The position numbers were made by a program, and so were the translations under genes. A stretch of 64,000 nucleotides of DNA from Fragum whitleyi. Lineage: Eukaryota; Mollusca; Bivalvia; Cardiida; Cardiidae. The stretch covers positions 28,333,272 through 28,397,271 of the forward strand of contig OX411549.1 in the NCBI GenBank assembly GCA_948146395.1, written 5' to 3'. The notes under the pieces were generated by a model. That model was not told the DNA's origin. It made no database searches and saw nothing but the letters and a program-made list of their open reading frames with translations. This document shows, one piece after another, positions 12,489-24,900 of this stretch (the first letter of the stretch is position 1; each line of letters opens with the position of its first letter).

Positions 12489-12665
12489 ATGTTTGTTTGT
12501 TTGTTTGTTTGTTTGTTTGTTTTTGGTATAGGGTTTACAGTTATATCACGGTAGCTGGAGCACCGAACAATAGAGTCCTAGTATTTCTCACGCCAGTGCA
12601 ACCATAACATCTTTTACTAGCCTCCAACTACTATCCCACATAGGTCTACAAATAGTCGAAAGGAA
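12489..12665 (-). mobile_element. SINE 3' part with (GTTT)n tail
   Basis: A (GTTT)8-like tail, then ATCACGGTAGCTGGAGCACC and CTAGTATTTCTCACGCCAGT; the tRNA head is missing. Confidence 0.68.
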
Positions 12666-12939
12666 TGATGTTACCTTCGGATATCGATAGATATGAAATT
12701 ATGTTCTTGGCTTTTTAGCCAATTAAATGACCAGAATTTCCTTTGCAGTTTAATAAATGTAACCCATTTACCGAAAAAAGACCATGTTTGAGGTGCAAAC
12801 AGTCTCCTCGCGAGCTATGCATGTAGATCATGGTCGATAGTTTTCGCTGTCTAATGCTTTTTTTCTTTTTCCATTAATTGGGAAACATGTTCTTACCACT
12901 TTAATCAAAACCTCTCGATTCTGTTCCATAAAAGTTTTA

Positions 12940-13068
12940 CCAGTACTCACGCGGAATGTGTGGGACTATAAAAGAGACAAGACTGATAGCCGTTCAACGG
13001 AATCAAACTCGGGATCTCTTGGTCAAGAGACAGGCACTCTATCTCTAGACCAAGGACACTACATGATT
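12940..13068 (-). mobile_element. Third tRNA-headed SINE fragment
   Basis: Reverse complement GTGTCCTTGGTCTAGAGATA / GAGTGCC (A box) and CCCGAGTTTGATTCC (B box), followed by GTCCCACACATTCCGCGTGA. Body unlike the other SINEs. Confidence 0.5.
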
Positions 13069-13225
13069 TTGAGTTATTTGATTTTACCATTAAATAGCAT
13101 TCGAAAAATAATAACTTGACATACGCTTAATCCATTCTCTTTACCATTGCTGTTAAATCGTAGTTGAAAGTGCGTCGGTTGTCCCGGGATCGTTTTTATG
13201 GTTATATGGCACCAACTCATACTTA

Positions 13226-13520
13226 CAGTTACCAACATCGTAAAATTGAACTAGGGAATGACTTTTGAATGAAATGGAATGAGTGCAAAGAGTGAGTTTT
13301 GAGTGAAATTAAAGGGAGGTATTCCGGTATCGCTAATTTGTTCAGGATGAACATAATAAGCGATATTTTTACCCCCCCCCCCCCCCTTCGATAAAATATA
13401 CATACAAGTTCTGAAAATAACTTCCCATTTCTTCAAAAACCAATCAGACTCTCATTATTTCAATTTGTCAGTGAAATCGCGATTTCTTTCTAGCTTAATA
13501 TATTTTTGATGTAGATCAGA
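13226..13520. mobile_element. Family A copy with poly-C expansion
   Basis: Starts CAGTTACCAACATCGTAAAA. The CCTCCC of the hairpin arm has become a run of 15 C at 13372-13386. Right third missing. Confidence 0.75.
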
Positions 13521-13840
13521 AGAAGAAATGAATTAAAAGCGTTTTTTTTGTTTTGTTTTTGTCTATTTTCATTTGTACGATTGTAAATCAATGGAATCCA
13601 AAGAAAGGTATGTGCTTACAGGAAATAGTAAAACAACAATTTTAATGGAGACCATTTATCGAGCCAATACGTTATTTTGTTTCGTTTTTATTATTATTTT
13701 GTTTTTATAATTAATTCTTAAATAATCAAGTTCTTTTACACGAATGATTCCACGCTATCATTGTTATCTTGGACGTCTAATTTTCCAAAAACCTCATCTT
13801 CTATAATTTTTTTTTTTGTTTTATGCAAAATTGATGACAT

Positions 13841-13841
<1 letters not shown>

Positions 13842-13873
<32 letters not shown>
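13842..13873. repeat. Poly-T run (32 nt) in T-rich tract
   Basis: Core of a T-rich tract extending to about 13947 with TTG and TTC interruptions. The lysine- or phenylalanine-rich frames over it are low-complexity artefacts. Confidence 0.8.
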
Positions 13874-13874
<1 letters not shown>

Positions 13875-13947
13875 TTTTTGTTTTGTTTTTTGTTTTTTTT
13901 TTGGATTTTTTTTTCTTCTTCTTCTTTTTGTTTGTTTCTTTTTTTTT

Positions 13948-14629
13948 GAAATTTACTTTTCATATGATTGAGCACAATGATGGCAAGCCACAAAACAGAT
14001 TGTCTTATGTTTGTCATCAGAATTCTCAAACATCTCTTTTCAGAAATAAAACCAAAATTAAATTACCCGTTTCCTTATAAAAGATGAGGTTCCGTATTAA
14101 ATTCAACAATTATCATATAGATTATTAATCTTTTAGAACAAAGGAGAATGTTTCTTTAAACTTATATATAATCACAACTCATAATTACTTATTATGGCCT
14201 ACTGTTTATTATGGTAATATTTGTAATTTTTACAAGAAACTGTTTGGTTCACGTTAATCATGAATTTTTCAATTTAAAGACTTAGTACAATGCTTCTGAC
14301 AGCTTTCCAGTATTCTTTTTTATTTTTTGTTGGCCGAATATTGGAAATTGATATTTGAAAAATATAATTCAGTAAGGAGGGTTCATCATAATTTAATTAT
14401 AGTCCGTTTGACTTCTATATAGACCAACATTTCAGAATTGAATCAATGAATCGTATTTATTTCTATCATATAAAATATGAGTGTATATTCTCTTTGTTCA
14501 AAAACAGTTTGACCTGATAATTGAGAATTGTTTTTACCTTTTCTGAGATGAACCCCATATTTCCTTATTTAGACCAATCAAAAAGCATTATTGACGAAGT
14601 ACGGCGAGGTTTATGTCAGGGTGTGTTTT
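13948..14629. other. AT-rich intergenic DNA, nothing recognised
   Basis: No exon or repeat identified after the T-rich tract. Confidence 0.45.
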
Positions 14630-14785
14630 CCGTTGTGAGATCTATATGAGAAAGCAGATTGAGTCTAGGAAAGGATGTGATAGTTGTACTGGTGAGAGAA
14701 ATACCAGGAACCCATTGTTCCCAGCCGTCGCGTTATGGCTGAAAAATGTTGAAACCGGAGTAAAACTCCATTCAAACAAACAAAT
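14630..14785 (+). mobile_element. SINE 3' part
   Basis: GTGAGAGAAATACCAGGAAC, CAGCCGTCGCGTTATGGCTG and GTTGAAACCGGAGTAAAACT, with a CAAACAAACAAA tail. Confidence 0.65.
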
Positions 14786-15020
14786 TTCCGTTGGGAGTCT
14801 GTGTGTGAACTCCTCATTTGAAAACCCCCTTTGCTGAAACTACTCGAGAGAATTCATTATGTTTAACCATTTGATCCTAATCTTTGACATGCATGCTAAA
14901 ATTTCGAATTATGAATTATATCAAGACAAACATACATTGAAGATGTACAACGAAAAATGTTTTCAATTAAAGGGCTGAAAATGATGACGTTCAACAGTCA
15001 TCCCACGATAATAAAGTATT

Positions 15021-15244
15021 CGTGACTCGTCACGCGAAATCGGACCATCTGGGAACTCCTTAAAATAAATATTTGAAAACATGATTGGTTATAGTACAGG
15101 TAATAAGGAAAGGTAGATTCATCAATATTGGTTTAGAAAATTAGCTTTTTACGCAAACTTCCGACCAAAGTCAGCCTGCGCGGTCTGACTAGGTAGATAC
15201 TTTACGCACTACTCCGATGGTCCATTTTCGCGTGACGGGTCACT
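15021..15244. mobile_element. Family B copy
   Basis: CGTGACTCGTCACGCGAAAT / CGGACCATCTGGGAACTCC to GATGGTCCATTTTCGCGTGA / CGGGTCAC. Confidence 0.78.
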
Positions 15245-15394
15245 TTTTATTGGTCAGTCGATGTTTAGATTGACAGTAGCGATTTGTTTATATTTCTATC
15301 CACCAGTAATATTTTTAGAATTTTGACTGTATGCAATGCATTTTTCAAGTATTTCAAGGCGGTAAGCAACTTTGTTGTATGCACGATGGGCAGA

Positions 15395-15600
15395 CAGTTC
15401 ATAACACCATGAAACAGACAAGTTAAGCGGTTTTGGAATGACATAAGAATGATATTGAATTAGTTTGTGGGGCGATTTTTAATAACATTTAAGGGAGGTA
15501 ATACAAACCGCTAATTTCGTCCAGATAATGTCCAATGTGGACAAAATTAGCGATGATATATTAACCCCCCCCCCCCCCCTCCTCTGTCTATAAATAAATC
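15395..15600. mobile_element. Family A diverged copy with poly-C expansion
   Basis: CAGTTCATAACACCATGAAA start, core TTTAAGGGAGGTAATACAAA. Again a run of 15 C at 15565-15579 at the same place in the hairpin. Truncated. Confidence 0.65.
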
Positions 15601-16084
15601 ATCGTATTTTCCTAATTGATCATGTGGATGTCATCTAATTAGCTTTCTGGCAAAGTTTGATTAATAATTGTCCATTGGATCAGGAAATAATGCTCAAATA
15701 TTGTCTTAGTGAAAAAAATGCCCTGTATGGGCCAATCAAGTTTCCAAAATAATTTTTGAAACAGGTCTCGCAGGGAATATTCTTGCAAATTTGCATTAAA
15801 ATTGACCAAGTGGTTCAGGATGAAATTTCGTTCAAAAAATTTCCTAGCAAACAAAAGAAAATGGGTATTCAAAGGAACATTCTGGCAACATTCGATTGAA
15901 AACGGATCAGTGCATGAGGAGCAGATGTCGTTCAAAGATTTATAGTTAAAGGCCCCTTTCTGCTCTGCCCATATTCACGGGCCAATCACATTTCCGAGAA
16001 AATAATTCTTAAAGGATCACCCAAATAACATTCTGGAAATTTTTCATTTAAATTGACCGAGTAGTTTCAAGATTTTTATATAAT

Positions 16085-16437
16085 TGTGACCCGTCACGCG
16101 AAAAGGGACCATCTCGGAACTCTTTGAAATGAATATTGGAAAAAGAGATTGGTTCTATAGACCAGCAATTTCAAGTGAGAGATCAATTTTACATTGAAAA
16201 TGACAGGAGATAACGGTTTCTCGAACCTCAATTTTTCTTGTGGATCTATAGTGTATGTGAACCAGAGATCGCATTTCAAAAATTCTTTCACAGGAAGGTA
16301 GATTTTTAACTCTAGATTCAGATAATAAACAAAGTGCAAGAGGTTCGATTTTAGTCTGTCTGCGCAATTCACGCAGTGTGACTTGGTCGACACTTTACGC
16401 ACAACCCAGATGGTCCCTTTTCGCGTGACGGGTCACA
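16085..16437. mobile_element. Family B MITE, reference copy
   Basis: Terminal inverted repeats of ~30 bp: TTGTGACCCGTCACGCGAAA / AGGGACCATCT at the left and AGATGGTCCCTTTTCGCGTG / ACGGGTCACAT at the right. Inside are GAAGGTAGATTT and a CAGTCTGCGCA...CGCAGTCTGAC hairpin half. No coding capacity. Superfamily not assigned; most other copies are 225-270 bp. Confidence 0.82.
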
Positions 16438-16439
16438 TC

Positions 16440-16540
16440 TGTATTTATAACGACGGACGACGCTCATCACACGACGTATGACGGACTCGGACTGATCCTA
16501 AAACCTTACCATTGAGCACGTTTTGCTCGGGTGAGCTAAA
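16440..16540 (-). mobile_element. Head fragment of a tandem-core element
   Basis: Reverse complement reads AGCTCACCCGAGCAAAACGT / GCTCAATGG then CGTC/CCGTC-rich sequence. It sits exactly between two family B copies. Confidence 0.5.
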
Positions 16541-16577
16541 AGGTGCAGACACAGGTCAACTAGCCCTGGTTTTCTAA

Positions 16578-16833
16578 AATGTGACCCGTCACGAAAAGGG
16601 GCCATCTGGGTAGTGCATAAAGTGTCGACCCAAGTCAGACTGCGCCGACTGCGCAGACTGACTAGGGTCGAAACTTTTCGCAGTGTACTTATTTTCTGAC
16701 TGATCAATATACCTTCCTGTGAAAGAGTATTTCAAATGCGACCTCTGCATGAACTATGCTGGACCCAACATCTTTTTCAAATATTCATTTTACAGAGTTC
16801 CCAGACGTTCCCTTTTCGCGTGACGTATCACAT
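16578..16833. mobile_element. Family B copy
   Basis: ATGTGACCCGTCACGAAAAG / GGGCCATCTGGG to AGTTCCCAGACGTTCCCTTT / TCGCGTGACGTATCACAT. Opposite internal orientation to the copy at 16085. Confidence 0.8.
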
Positions 16834-16980
16834 ACGAATTCTGTAAGACAGAGTGTACTTGATTTTTCGGACGACTGCCGAAAGTTTTTATCGGGATCGA
16901 TGGTTTTTCGTACTTTCGAAACGACCTCTGTTTGTGCAATTAACATTTCATTTATTCGGCTCGAGCTTTAATAGGCTATC

Positions 16981-16982
<2 letters not shown>

Positions 16983-17021
<39 letters not shown>
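16983..17021. repeat. Poly-T run (39 nt)
   Basis: Uninterrupted T run; may be the A-tail of a minus-strand retroelement whose body is no longer recognisable. Confidence 0.8.
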
Positions 17022-17036
17022 CAGTTTATACAAATT

Positions 17037-17092
17037 TATTTTAGTTCGATTGCGACGAAAGCTCAAGCTTATGGAATCGCTCTCAAACACCC
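17037..17092. repeat. Possible SINE 3' remnant
   Basis: TTTTAGTTCGATTGCGACGA / AAGCTC shares its core with the 3' side of the SINE at 52905 and with ~48955. Follows a 39-T run. Confidence 0.35.
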
Positions 17093-18364
17093 AATTCTGA
17101 TATTTTCACGTCCCGTTATCTTTTTCCCCCCATCATTTTATATGATTTAATAATATTAAAATATACTCCTAGGGTTTTTTTTATATTCTTATAATTAAGA
17201 TAAAATTGGCATTTTTCAGGGGTTCACATAAGAGGGAATAACAGCGGTCTGAAATATTCATTTTTCAGTGAAACCCTCTTGTATCGGTTCTCACTTGAAT
17301 TTTTTCGACAGGACGGATCGAGTGGGTACCTACAGCAAGTGTCATCGGAATACAATCTTTCAAATGTAAAGTAGAACTAATCAGTGAAAGTTTGATTTAT
17401 TCATAGCAACAGAGACAAAGTATGATGTAAAATACAATAAATAGATGAGAAACTGAAAACACTACTCACAAACCATTCTGACGACAACACTCATGCGATA
17501 ATTACTATTGCAAAAAATTTGTCAGTGCACGAATCACTAGCATACATGTATTTTCACCGTAAATCATCTTTCTTAAACTATCGAGAAAATGAAAATTCTT
17601 ACTCAAAACTACATTACAAATTCCATTAAAATTCAAAATGCCAGACTTTGTTAATACCGAAGATATAATCTAAGAAGCTATTTAAAAGATAATACATGTA
17701 ATTGGCATTAATTTTCAAAATCGGAAAAAAGTCTTTAACGTTTGACAAAGTGTTTTAGAGATATGTTTAAACTTCTTACCGATAAAATACTCTAGAAGAT
17801 TTGTTTAAAGCGCCGTTGATAATACTTTCTCTCTGGCGACTCTGATATTTTCTTATAGAAAGTTTAAATAATCTAATTTCCTTTTGTATTTTTCTTAAGA
17901 AGCTCAAATTAAGGGTTTGACCGATATAGGCTAAGGCATAGACAAATCAAAGTGAATTTTGTTTATCAACAAAGATTTTTCTTCACAAAACATAAACTTC
18001 CTTCATCTAATTCAAACTCATCTACCATCTGCGTTTGAATGAATTGAAAAGCAAATCACATGATAACAAAAATACAGCATAAAATGCCCACTAATGTGTT
18101 AAGTATACTCAAAAGTTTTTGAAATCTAATTCATTAATCCATAGTATATATGAGTATGAACACTTGTCTAAAAATGGTATAGTAGGGCACTCATCATTTT
18201 GTATCTAGATTTTCAATCATGCTTCTAACAACCATAATTTTACATTTTTGATAAACCCTTGAAAAGAGTATGGTAATAAATCACTGGTTCATCTTTGACG
18301 AGTTTACGTCACCTTTACGTAAACGACTCAGTTGTCGAAAATAGGAAAACAAGATAAAAATAAA
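17093..18364. other. Region downstream of gene 1
   Basis: Should contain the gene 1 3' UTR. A TTTATT (AATAAA on the minus strand) occurs at about 17395; which site is used cannot be told. No repeat family seen. Confidence 0.4.
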
Positions 18365-18954
18365 TCAAACAGCAACAAGCACATCTTCATTTGCAGGTAA
18401 ATTAGCTTCTTCATCGCCAAAATACTCCAAGCCATCGTCCACTTCTACAAGTTTAATATCACTTTTAGTCAGTTCTTTAGTAATAGGTTGTATGTTATCG
18501 TCTACACTTCTTTCGTCAATAGTAGAACCCGGTAAAGATACACGTTCAATATAATGTTCAAACTCTAGCGGAGTCAATGGTGGAATGGGAGAAAAGTCAG
18601 TCTGTGTTCCACCTTCAAAATACACTGCTGGAATAACTCCATTAGAAATCTCTAGATTAGCTTCATCCTTCTCTTTCTTACTCGCTGTACCGCGACGCTT
18701 CATTTTGCTGATCTGTGTAGAAGGAGTTCGTGGTATTTGTCTGTGACCGCTTCTTGACATCGTTGTTGAGCTTCTCTGGATTTTCTTGGGTGAGGATTTA
18801 GGTGGATCGTATCTCGAGTACATACGTTTGACATGCGATGGTGGTCGAACGGGAACTGGCTCTTGCTGTTCCCAGAATAAAGCACGACCATATAGGTACT
18901 GTAAACTTTCGTCTGCTTTCGAAAATAGCTCGGCGTCCTTCGCAGACGTAGATT
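18365..18954 (-). CDS. Gene 1 exon 16 (C-terminal exon)
   Basis: 590 nt to TGA; joins exon 15 in phase 1. Contains SLQYLYGRALFWEQQEPVPV, RSSTTMSRSGHRQIPRTPS (basic, possible phosphosites), FEGGTQTDFSPIPPLTPLEF and a strongly acidic end. No domain recognised. Confidence 0.75.
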
Positions 18955-21900
18955 CTGAAGGAAGAGAACATAAATTAATTAAAAAGAAGTGTTGTTAGAT
19001 ATATGAGCCTGTGCGTGACATTTCCAACAATTTGAAATGTTAGTGAGGTGCAAACATTGGGTAGCTTAGACAGCCACAGACTGTACATATTAATTTTTCT
19101 GGTGGTCTACAGATACTTTTAGACCTTATCTTTCCACTAAACGCATAGTGAAGACTCTGGTCAGTCTGTGCGGATGCACAGGCTTGTCAGAGTCTTTGCT
19201 TTGCGCACATTTGAAATTGTTGGGAATCCCTCGCACAGGCTCATATATTTCCAAAGCAACACAAATACGATAGGCAAGTGAATTGAAGAGACTCAATAAT
19301 TTTGTTGAAAATATTATGGCATTTGCGTAATCGAATACATAATACATCGAAATGTTTAAATCATTGAATTTAACATATTTGCTATTGATAACATTAAATG
19401 ATGCGAATAAAACATGAGCTGTTTTCTTACAGAATGTCCAAGTATTTCACAAAATAGGTATTTGGAATTTTGCGGCTAAAAGATAATCTGTATTGAATGC
19501 TACCTTTGATATTTTAGAGCTTTGTATCGCGAAATTGGCTAATGTCCATCTTTTGTGACAGATAGCCAGGTTCAGGTCAATATGCTTCCAGTATAGTAAG
19601 TATCAACAATTAGACATGAAATTGTGAGAAAGATACAGACTGTGAGCAGCTTAGACAAGAACATAACAATATGACCTACGTCGGGGTGTGAAATAGACCC
19701 GTTGAATATTTTTGATATTACACGGGTGTTATTACACTAGAGGAATAGCTGCAGATGAGTTAAGATCGTATTGCACTATTATATTTTCGTCGTGAAAATG
19801 ACTTTATAATGCATTTGATGACGTCGATTCGCAAAAGGCGTTATATGTATCGCGGAATAACTTGGACTCATAAATATCTGAAATTTCCTAGATTTTTTGC
19901 GAACATTTAGGTCATGTTATAAATAGAATATCAAATTGTTGCTCATACAATAACGAATTTTTTATACTCGTCATCTAAAATCAGAAAAAAACTCGGCACA
20001 GCCTCGTTTTTATCAGTTTATAGATAACTCGTTTAATACATCCGTATTCAATGACCACTTACCCAATATCCTCTTTTTATTGGATGCCAAAAGATGATTA
20101 ATACCTTATCAACCAACAGAGCACATAGTTGAGACTGTAGAGTCTTTGCGTTTGCGATTATGTGACACTGTTGGAAATATCATGTTCAGACTCAATTATT
20201 AACGGGCAAGTGATTGAATCGTGACTTACGTTTAACATAGTCGAAATACTTCTTGTCCCTATAGAGTTCTTCCAGCAGTTTTTTCCACCTATTTTCTGGT
20301 AGTTGTTGCTTTAACGTCTCAATATCCATACTCTCCATTCCATTCTTATCTCCAAATGCATCTTTCCAGGCTTTAGGGTTGTCCTTTCTGTGAATTCTAG
20401 CCAGTGGGGGTAGATTATCAAAGTTAGATTTACTGCGCATGAGCGGAAGTGGCTCGGAGAATTCTGGTTCTTCAGCTTCTTTGCGTTTCGCCTTAGGAGG
20501 CATGAAACGCGTGTTGTGGGGCATACTTGGTGTTTGCGGGCTCTTGCCGAGGAAAAATCGATCTTTCGGACGCTGAAATACGAAACAAATTAAGGTAGCC
20601 GAAAGTTTAAGAAATTGAATAAATGAAGCGGGTTTGTGGTTTTTTGCAAGATGTTTCTATCGAAAGCAATATTTATTTCTTGTAATCAGTTATGCAGTAT
20701 GGCTTTGTAGGCAATAATTATGAAGTAAGAAACCGATATCATTATGATATACATGTGTGTATATCAAGATATGTAAATAATAGTATAATATAGTATAATA
20801 TATTTAAGAATAGACTACAAGCCACAAATTTAATCTAATTTAGTGTCTAGAAAAAGTAGTTCTAATATAATAAAACACCATACAAAAGATTACCTTCTAA
20901 AATAAGGTTCGTATACTTTAAGTTTTCGTTGTAGAAATAAGCAAAAGTAAATGTCGAAAGATAAGCAAAGCACATCCTTACCGTGTAGTTTATGCCGTAA
21001 CATAGGGACAGATGGCATGGGTGACACTTGATTTTGGCGGGATTTTTGTATACGGCGGACTAACGCTGACCACGTTTTAGACTTAGGTCTTTGTGAAGTG
21101 GATGGCTTTTTGATTCGATGAACAAAAGATGGCAGTGTTTTGGACACGGGCCTCTGTGGTGGTGGTGAAGATTTGTGCCTTGTTTTTGGTCTTCTCACAG
21201 AAGAGAACGGACGGAATATCACAGTTCGTTTAATGAACGGGGTTTTATTGTACGGTATGTAACGCGTTATGATCATTTTCTCCTTCTTCTGGTTTGCAAG
21301 TTGTTCCTGTCTTCTCTTTCTACGTCTCGGTGATAATGTTGACAAAACCCTGCCAAGTCTCCCATACTGTAATTGTTTTAAACATACAAACCCTAATAAT
21401 TCGGACCACACAGTTTCAGACAATTTGTCTTTTATTACCCTTAAGGTAGTGGATCCGTAATAGTTCCGCAACATTTCGGACCACATGTTCTTTTGCAATG
21501 GAAACCGAGGTTTCCTAATGAAAATCATAAGGAAACCTCGGTAAAACTGTTTAAGTTCATTACTCCCGAAACATTTCGGAACTAATATGGGTCTTCTACC
21601 TTAAGGAACAGAATTGAATCATATAATGTCTTTTAATGATGCCTTGTGAAAAGCAATCGTTGAATAACCCGGTCAATTCATTCCACTGGGGAACGGTTTG
21701 ATCAGGTCCTCAATGATTGTTTAGACTTGTATGTCCGAAATTTTAGGGTCAATAAGGGGCATTTCAAGACTGTCGTATTTGGCAATACCTTCTTCACCGT
21801 CTAACCACAGAGCACCCGCTATCCAAAAAATGCCTTTCTACCAATTAAATTGGAGACTTACTTTTTTCTTTGGACTTTTGTCTGGCACAAGTTTTGGCAA

Positions 21901-24900
21901 GATTAATCGGGGTTCTTTAGTGTCCTCGTCAGACAAATCGTCAACTGCGTTTTCATTATCTACAATATCACTAAGTGTCTCTACGTCTTCAAGTTTCTGT
22001 TGATAAAAAATATTGCAAAAGACAAATCTGATTGCAAAGTCTAAGCACTTTACTTATGTAACAAACAAAATTTTGAATGGGTGCTCTATGGTCAGGCCAG
22101 ATGGAGTAAAAAGTGTATTACATACTTTGATTTAAGGATTCTAGAATAGCTTGCGAATTTCATCTTTCGTCCTTCGTGTTGCTCGACCACAGAACACACA
22201 TTTGTAAAGTAATGTGAAATAAAAATAATAATAATAACCCTTGTTTCACTGTCAGGGAAAATTTGATTCTCTTAGCTTGTTTCTGAAACTTATCTTATAT
22301 TAATGCCTATTTCATTCTTATTGCAGACAAAACTCAACATCTTTGAAGATTTATGTCAAATAAAGGTATTACATGAGATGATTATTTAAATATTATGATG
22401 GGCCCGAGAACCTCATACAAATATAAAGATAAACTTGTTTAAGTAGGCGGTCAAAGGTCAATTTTCTCTTTTCACATGAACCTGTACAGATTAAATGTAC
22501 CTACACCACTCACTTAAACTTGGACATCCATATATCGTTGCACATGTCTAAGAATGTAAACAAAATATAATTGAGTATGTGCGTGAAATTTCCAACAATT
22601 TCAAATATGCACAAAGCAAAGACTCAGTCCAGAGTCTTTTCAATGCGTATAGTAGATAGATAAGTTCTCAAAGTATGTGTAGACCATCAGCTTAGTTATT
22701 ATCTACAGTATGTGGCTTTCTACACTTCTCAATGATTGCATTTCGCCAAATTTTCGAATTGTTGGAAATGACACGCACATGCTCATATAGTTACCTTCGC
22801 CTTTTTATCCTCCGGTTTGGGTGTTTTAGACGGAGCCACCTCCTCTTCGTCAGCGAACCTTGTCTTTCGTTTCGCCTCCACATCGGCTTCTTCTACTTGT
22901 ATTAAAATGTCCTTCGTCTGGGTGGCTCTGCCGTCCGTATCCGGTGTGTTTGCCATTGCTGCATATGAAATATTGATAGGTTTTATGTTGTTTCTTTTGT
23001 TCTGGGGCTGTTATTTTTCAGATATTTCGTGAACAATGCATAGTTTATTTGATTTTCCGTATTTTAAAATGTATGTGTATAAATGTATGCTACTTGCTCG
23101 ACTCAAACCGGGTAAACAGAAATGATGCCGGTATGAATAATAGAGTAAATATTTATTTGTTTATTTTCATAAACTAAATCTGGACAGTATAATATGCTTA
23201 GTTTTTATCCTATGATTAGCTAATGCTGTATAGTTTTGAATTTGGGTATCTTAAAAAAAAGCTATGCACATGACAAAGTCTTTGGAATATTCTAAGTAAA
23301 TTATAAACTACATCTTACGTCTTGCTTTCGGCTTCATCTTTATTTTGGCCAAAGCTGCAGCCCGAAGAGGACGTTTTCGTCCTTTCGCCATATCCAACAC
23401 ACGAGCAGAATATAAGTGGTTAGTCCTTTTGGCGGCGTTGAATTCATCTTTGCCATCCTTTCGCTTTCTTTTCTCCGCAAACAACTGGGATTCCAGCTGA
23501 AATGGATCTTAGACTTGATTACATCGTGAAATTAACATTCATCTCAACTAAAGCTGTTCTAATTCGCGCACTCAGCGCTCCATTCATTCATTCCAAACAC
23601 TCACTTAAATATTTCAAAACGCTCCTAAATCACTAAAAGTGATTAGATCAACATCTACATTCAAAATAAATGTACCTAGATAAAAATCGTATGCATATTT
23701 TATTAAAGGAAGGCAATAAATATCGCCAATTTATTTCATCCTGAACAAAAATTTCGATATTGGATTACCCCCCTTTAATTTCACTCACAGCTCTCTCATC
23801 GCATTCTTTCAATTTCATTCCAAAATCATTCCAAAATCATCCACCATGTCAACTTCACGATGTTTTTAACTGTAAATAAACAATAATGTTTCTGTATTAT
23901 GCATTTTATATTTTCCAATCGAAACCATTCTTAATTGATCACTCAGCGCTCCAATCATTCATTCCAAACATTCACTCAAACCATTCAAAAACGATCAAAC
24001 CCATTGAAAAATATAGAATCAACAACATCATTCAAAATAAGTTTTGACAGAGCAATATCGCGATTTCACTGAAATAATTAAAAAAGTTAGCGCCTCATAG
24101 GTTCTTTAAGAAATTTTAAGCTGTGCACAGAACTTGTATACACTTTTTTATTTAAGGGGGGTAATCAATATCGCAAACTTTGTTCATCCCGAACAAAATT
24201 TGCGATATAGGATTACCAACCATTAAATTCACTCAAAACTCGCTCCTCACACTCAATCAATTTCATTCCTAAATCATTCCAAAATCATTCACCTTGTCAA
24301 TTTCACTATGTTATTAACCTTTTGCTGTTTAATCCCTGCTTTTTACGTGCCTGTGGTTTTATGATTGAGAAAACATTGTGAAAAGAGAAGAAATTGCTTC
24401 AGACAAGCAATTTCTTCTTTTTCCACACTGTTTTCTACCCTACTGAATGGGTTTTTTTCAAATTAAATCCACTTTAAATTTTCATCTGCAAAACCTTTGA
24501 ATTTGGACAGGTCCAAAATTTTGTAAAACAGGAAAGGGTTAAATGTAGACTTTTTTTTTCAATTTTTGATGCTGTCTACTATTGCCTGACTATTACAAAA
24601 TGACCCTTTATTTTGACAAAAAGAAACCCTTTATGAAAACGTTTGATTTTATGGATAACTGCTTAATATCAACTTACCGCTGTTTGCCGTTCATCTTCAT
24701 TTATATACTTCTCTCCGGCATTATAACCCTGTAGAATAAAGTTATTGTATTGAATGAGCGGCAATTGAAAACCAGGCCCTCGTTCAGGATGCAAAAACGC
24801 TTCCAAACGTTAAAAATAGTGTACCCGCTTTGCACGTTGACAAATGTGCAAGCGGGGACCTTTTCTTAAACGCTTCTCAAATGTTTCCATCTTGAACGTT

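Noticed and set aside
13736..14029. Lysine-rich protein frame
   Set aside because: It runs across a T-rich low-complexity tract; no splice or homology support.
20893..20914. Micro-exon to fix the exon 14/15 phase
   Set aside because: The 22-nt segment has splice-like edges but gives the wrong phase.
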